Part shown: piece by piece, positions 30,204 to 32,339 of the stretch | How the letters are laid out: every line of letters starts with the position of its first letter | Position numbering within the stretch: position 1 is the first letter of the stretch | Notes under the pieces: model-generated | The model's input: only the letters and a program-made list of their open reading frames with translations | Database searches by the model: none | What the model was told of the DNA's origin: nothing | Assembly (NCBI GenBank): GCA_029939595.1 | Contig: JAOZSQ010000019.1 | Location: 1-32,339 of the forward strand | DNA length: 32,339 nt | Origin: EX4572-165 sp002254885 | Lineage (GTDB): Archaea > Thermoplasmatota > E2 > DHVEG-1 | Direction: 5' to 3' | Made by a program: the position numbers and the translations under genes

Positions 30204-31136
30204 ATGAAACAAGCTGTTGTTGCCCTTGGTGGAAATGCATTTATAAAAAAAGGTCAGAAAGGAGATATCCATGAGCAATTTTCTAACACTCGTGAAATGT
30301 GTAAAGTTATTGTAAATATGATTCAAGATGGATGGAATCCTCTTCTCACTCACGGAAATGGCCCGCAAGTTGGATCTATTCTTCTACAAAACAATAAAAC
30401 ACGAGATCTCCTCCCACCTATGCCGCTAGGTATTTGTGTTGCAGAAACGGAAGGTTTCATGGGTTATATGATTCAGCAATCATTAAAAAATGCTTTAACA
30501 AATGCAAACATTAAGAAATCTATTGTAACCATTATCACCCAGGTTCTTGTTGATGAAGATGATCCTTCAATGAAAAATCCTAGTAAGCCAATTGGTCCAT
30601 TCTACAATGAACAAGAATCAAAACTTTTATTAAAAGATGGATATCAAATCACAAAACAAGTAAATGGATATCGCATTGTCGTTCCATCACCTGATCCAAT
30701 ATCGGTTGTTGAGACGGATGTGATAAAGAAACTCATCGATGAAGATGTTATTGTCATTGCAGGTGGAGGGGGAGGGTTGCCAGTTATTAATAAAAAAAAT
30801 TGGGGGCTTGATGGCGTTGAAGCAGTTGTTGATAAAGATCTTGTATCAGAGCAACTTGCTGAGGCAATTAATGCTGATCTTCTTCTCATGCTTACAAATG
30901 TTGAATATGTATATCTAAATTTTAATTCAGAAAGTCAACAAACATTGACACAATGCAACATAGCCGAAATTGAAAAATATTATAATAAAGGTCATTTTCC
31001 AGCAGGAAGTATGGGGCCAAAAATTTTAGCATCAATTCGATTTCTTCGTCAAGGTGGAAAAAAAGTAATCATCACTGATGTTGATCATGCAATCGATGCA
31101 TTACAGGGAAAAACTGGTACTCATATTACCTTGTAG
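30204..31136 (+). CDS. arcC: Carbamate kinase
   Basis: 310 aa, the family's usual length. It makes ATP and carbamate from carbamoyl phosphate (reversible). N-terminal 'VVALGGNAF' (phosphate loop), 'LLTHGNGPQVGSIL' (near 48-61), 'VIAGGGGGLPV' (near 203-213), 'VDKDLVSEQLA' (near 226-236) and the final 'FPAGSMGPKI' (substrate/ATP site) are all present. No arginine deiminase or ornithine carbamoyltransferase gene is nearby, so the source of carbamoyl phosphate (arginine, purine or citrulline breakdown) cannot be read from this window. Confidence 0.95.
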   Translation: MKQAVVALGGNAFIKKGQKGDIHEQFSNTREMCKVIVNMIQDGWNPLLTHGNGPQVGSILLQNNKTRDLLPPMPLGICVAETEGFMGYMIQQSLKNALTNANIKKSIVTIITQVLVDEDDPSMKNPSKPIGPFYNEQESKLLLKDGYQITKQVNGYRIVVPSPDPISVVETDVIKKLIDEDVIVIAGGGGGLPVINKKNWGLDGVEAVVDKDLVSEQLAEAINADLLLMLTNVEYVYLNFNSESQQTLTQCNIAEIEKYYNKGHFPAGSMGPKILASIRFLRQGGKKVIITDVDHAIDALQGKTGTHITL

Positions 31137-31187
31137 ATTCATCCTACTTTTTATAAACCTGATGTTACATTCCCATTTTCAACTCCT

Positions 31188-32300
31188 ATGGATGTAACAT
31201 CACTTGAAAAGCAGATAAAAGACATTGAAGATGAAATATTCAATACTCAAAAAAATAAGGCAACAGAGCATCATATTGGAAAACTTAAAGCTAAAATAGC
31301 TCGTTTAAGAGAACAAGCCGATATTCGACGTTCAGCAGGTGTCAAAGGGAAAGGTTTTTCCATAAAAAAATCAGGAGATGCAACGATTGGCCTTATTGGT
31401 TTTCCAAGTATTGGAAAAAGTACACTTTTAAATCAACTTACTAATGCAGAAAGTGAAATTGGATATTATGATTTCACCACGCTTGATGTTATCCCTGGAA
31501 TGTTACATTATAAAGGGACAAAAATTCAGATTCTTGATCTCCCAGGATTAATCGTTGGTGCATCTAAAGGGAAAGGGCGAGGTAAAGAAATAATTGCAGC
31601 AATCCGAAATGTTGATCTTATCGTTTTAATGACCGATTCAACGCAAAGCATGGAAATTCACCATATGACAAAAGAGCTTCATGCAGCGGGAATTCGACTT
31701 AATCAGAGTAAACCAGATGTGATGATTACACTTACAAAACAAGGCGGTATAACAATTCATACAACCCAAAAAATGACAATGATGCAAGAGAAAACAATGT
31801 ATTCTATCGCCTCAGAATATGTCACTAATGCAGATATTATAATTCGAGATAACATTGATGAAAACCGTTTTATCGATGCATTCCTTGAAAATCGAATCTA
31901 TATACCCGCAATTGCAGTTATCAATAAAATCGATCTTATATCAAAAAAGAATTTGATCAAACAAAAAAAACTTATTGAAAGCAATGGTTGGAAGGTCATA
32001 CCAATTTCAGCAAAAAAAGGATCAGGGATTGATGAATTAAAACAGCAGATCTTCTCAAATCTTAATCTTTTTAGAATATATATGAAACCCCAAGGTCAAA
32101 AACCTGATTATGATGAACCTCTAATTCTAAAAAAAGGGGAAACCGTTAGAAGTGTATGTAAAAAGATCCATAGAGACTTCAAACAAAGATTTCGGTATGC
32201 TCAAGTCTGGGGAACATCAGGTAAATACCCGGGTCAAAAAGTTGGACTTGACCATGAGCTTAATGATAAAGATGTGTTAACTGTTATTATCACTCATTAA
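31188..32300 (+). CDS. DRG/Obg-family GTPase with TGS domain
   Basis: 370 aa. An N-terminal coiled-coil/helix-turn-helix segment (1-60) precedes the GTPase domain. G1 is G71-F-P-S-I-G-K-S-T79, the threonine of 'YDFTTLDVIPG' (94-104) gives G2, D-L-P-G is 117-120, N-K-I-D 246-249, and S-A-K 274-276. A C-terminal TGS domain (about 295-370) ends the protein. This is the archaeal counterpart of eukaryotic DRG proteins, ribosome-associated factors that relieve stalled translation. TATA box TTTTTATAAA (31144-31153) gives a leader of only about 10 bases. Confidence 0.95.
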   Translation: MDVTSLEKQIKDIEDEIFNTQKNKATEHHIGKLKAKIARLREQADIRRSAGVKGKGFSIKKSGDATIGLIGFPSIGKSTLLNQLTNAESEIGYYDFTTLDVIPGMLHYKGTKIQILDLPGLIVGASKGKGRGKEIIAAIRNVDLIVLMTDSTQSMEIHHMTKELHAAGIRLNQSKPDVMITLTKQGGITIHTTQKMTMMQEKTMYSIASEYVTNADIIIRDNIDENRFIDAFLENRIYIPAIAVINKIDLISKKNLIKQKKLIESNGWKVIPISAKKGSGIDELKQQIFSNLNLFRIYMKPQGQKPDYDEPLILKKGETVRSVCKKIHRDFKQRFRYAQVWGTSGKYPGQKVGLDHELNDKDVLTVIITH

Positions 32301-32339
32301 GAAGATAATTGCCGTTCAATTTTTGCTGCTATGTGTTTT
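32297..32339 (-). CDS. 3' end of a convergent gene, cut by the window edge
   Basis: On the minus strand an open frame enters at 32339 and ends at a TAA (32297-32299), giving 'KHIAAKIERQLSS'. The stop overlaps the stop of the GTPase gene, like the tight convergent pair at 29447. Thirteen residues are too few to name a family. It could also be a chance open frame. Confidence 0.3.
   Translation of the reverse strand, partial: KHIAAKIERQLSS

Overview
The window is AT-rich archaeal DNA, and all calls come from reading the sequence, without database searches. Archaeal markers are RadB, the L7Ae-S28e-L24e ribosomal cluster, an adenosine-specific kinase, a DRG-type GTPase, TATA-box promoters with leaderless starts, and surface proteins with archaeal sorting signals (PGF). 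The giant N-glycosylation-rich surface proteins, a C25 (gingipain-like) peptidase and a PGF-pre-PGF domain fit an uncultured euryarchaeote. Thermoplasmatota is my best guess, not a proof.

Region 1 (75-5971, all on the minus strand) is an arsenic and thiol-redox cluster. Two near-identical arsR genes come first. The second starts a tightly packed operon, arsR - DUF318/ArsP-type permease - arsenate reductase - small thioredoxin - DGC-domain protein - thioredoxin-like lipoprotein - thioredoxin/CcdA fusion - secreted cysteine protein with a PGF sorting signal. A separately promoted winged-helix regulator and cupin follow. The layout suggests cytoplasmic arsenate reduction and export, joined to a membrane relay that moves electrons through CcdA to thiol proteins outside the membrane. 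A CDF-type cation transporter (6122-6754) lies next to it on the plus strand.

Region 2 (6836-8085) is a scar zone between accessory and core DNA. It holds a short ribbon-helix-helix ORF that reads into the 3' part of a tRNA-Glu(UUC) gene whose 5' part is missing. This is the pattern expected of an integrase N-terminal remnant at an attachment site. It also holds a strong hairpin, two small unknown ORFs with good ribosome binding sites, a truncated transposase, and a 98-bp inverted-repeat element.

Region 3 (8133-12131, plus strand) is core: radB, a COG2108-like radical SAM protein, ribosomal proteins L7Ae, S28e and L24e, and a LarA-family protein with all its expected catalytic residues.

Region 4 (12176-28501) is devoted to the cell surface. 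A 1529-aa C25 peptidase with Ig/Fn3/PKD domains is transcribed leftwards. A two-gene operon is transcribed rightwards from the same 550-bp intergenic region. It encodes a 2525-aa protein with about 13 tandem copies of a ~125-residue domain I cannot name, and a 1200-aa Ig-repeat protein with a PGF-pre-PGF domain and a C-terminal membrane anchor. The peptidase and the giant protein share an Fn3-like domain. The peptidase and the Ig protein share a similar C-terminal anchor (PWI + hydrophobic helix).

Region 5 (28599-32339) returns to housekeeping genes: a small membrane protein whose expected start codon is ACG, adenosine-specific kinase, protein-L-isoaspartate methyltransferase, carbamate kinase, a DRG/Obg GTPase with a TGS domain, and the 3' end of a convergent gene.
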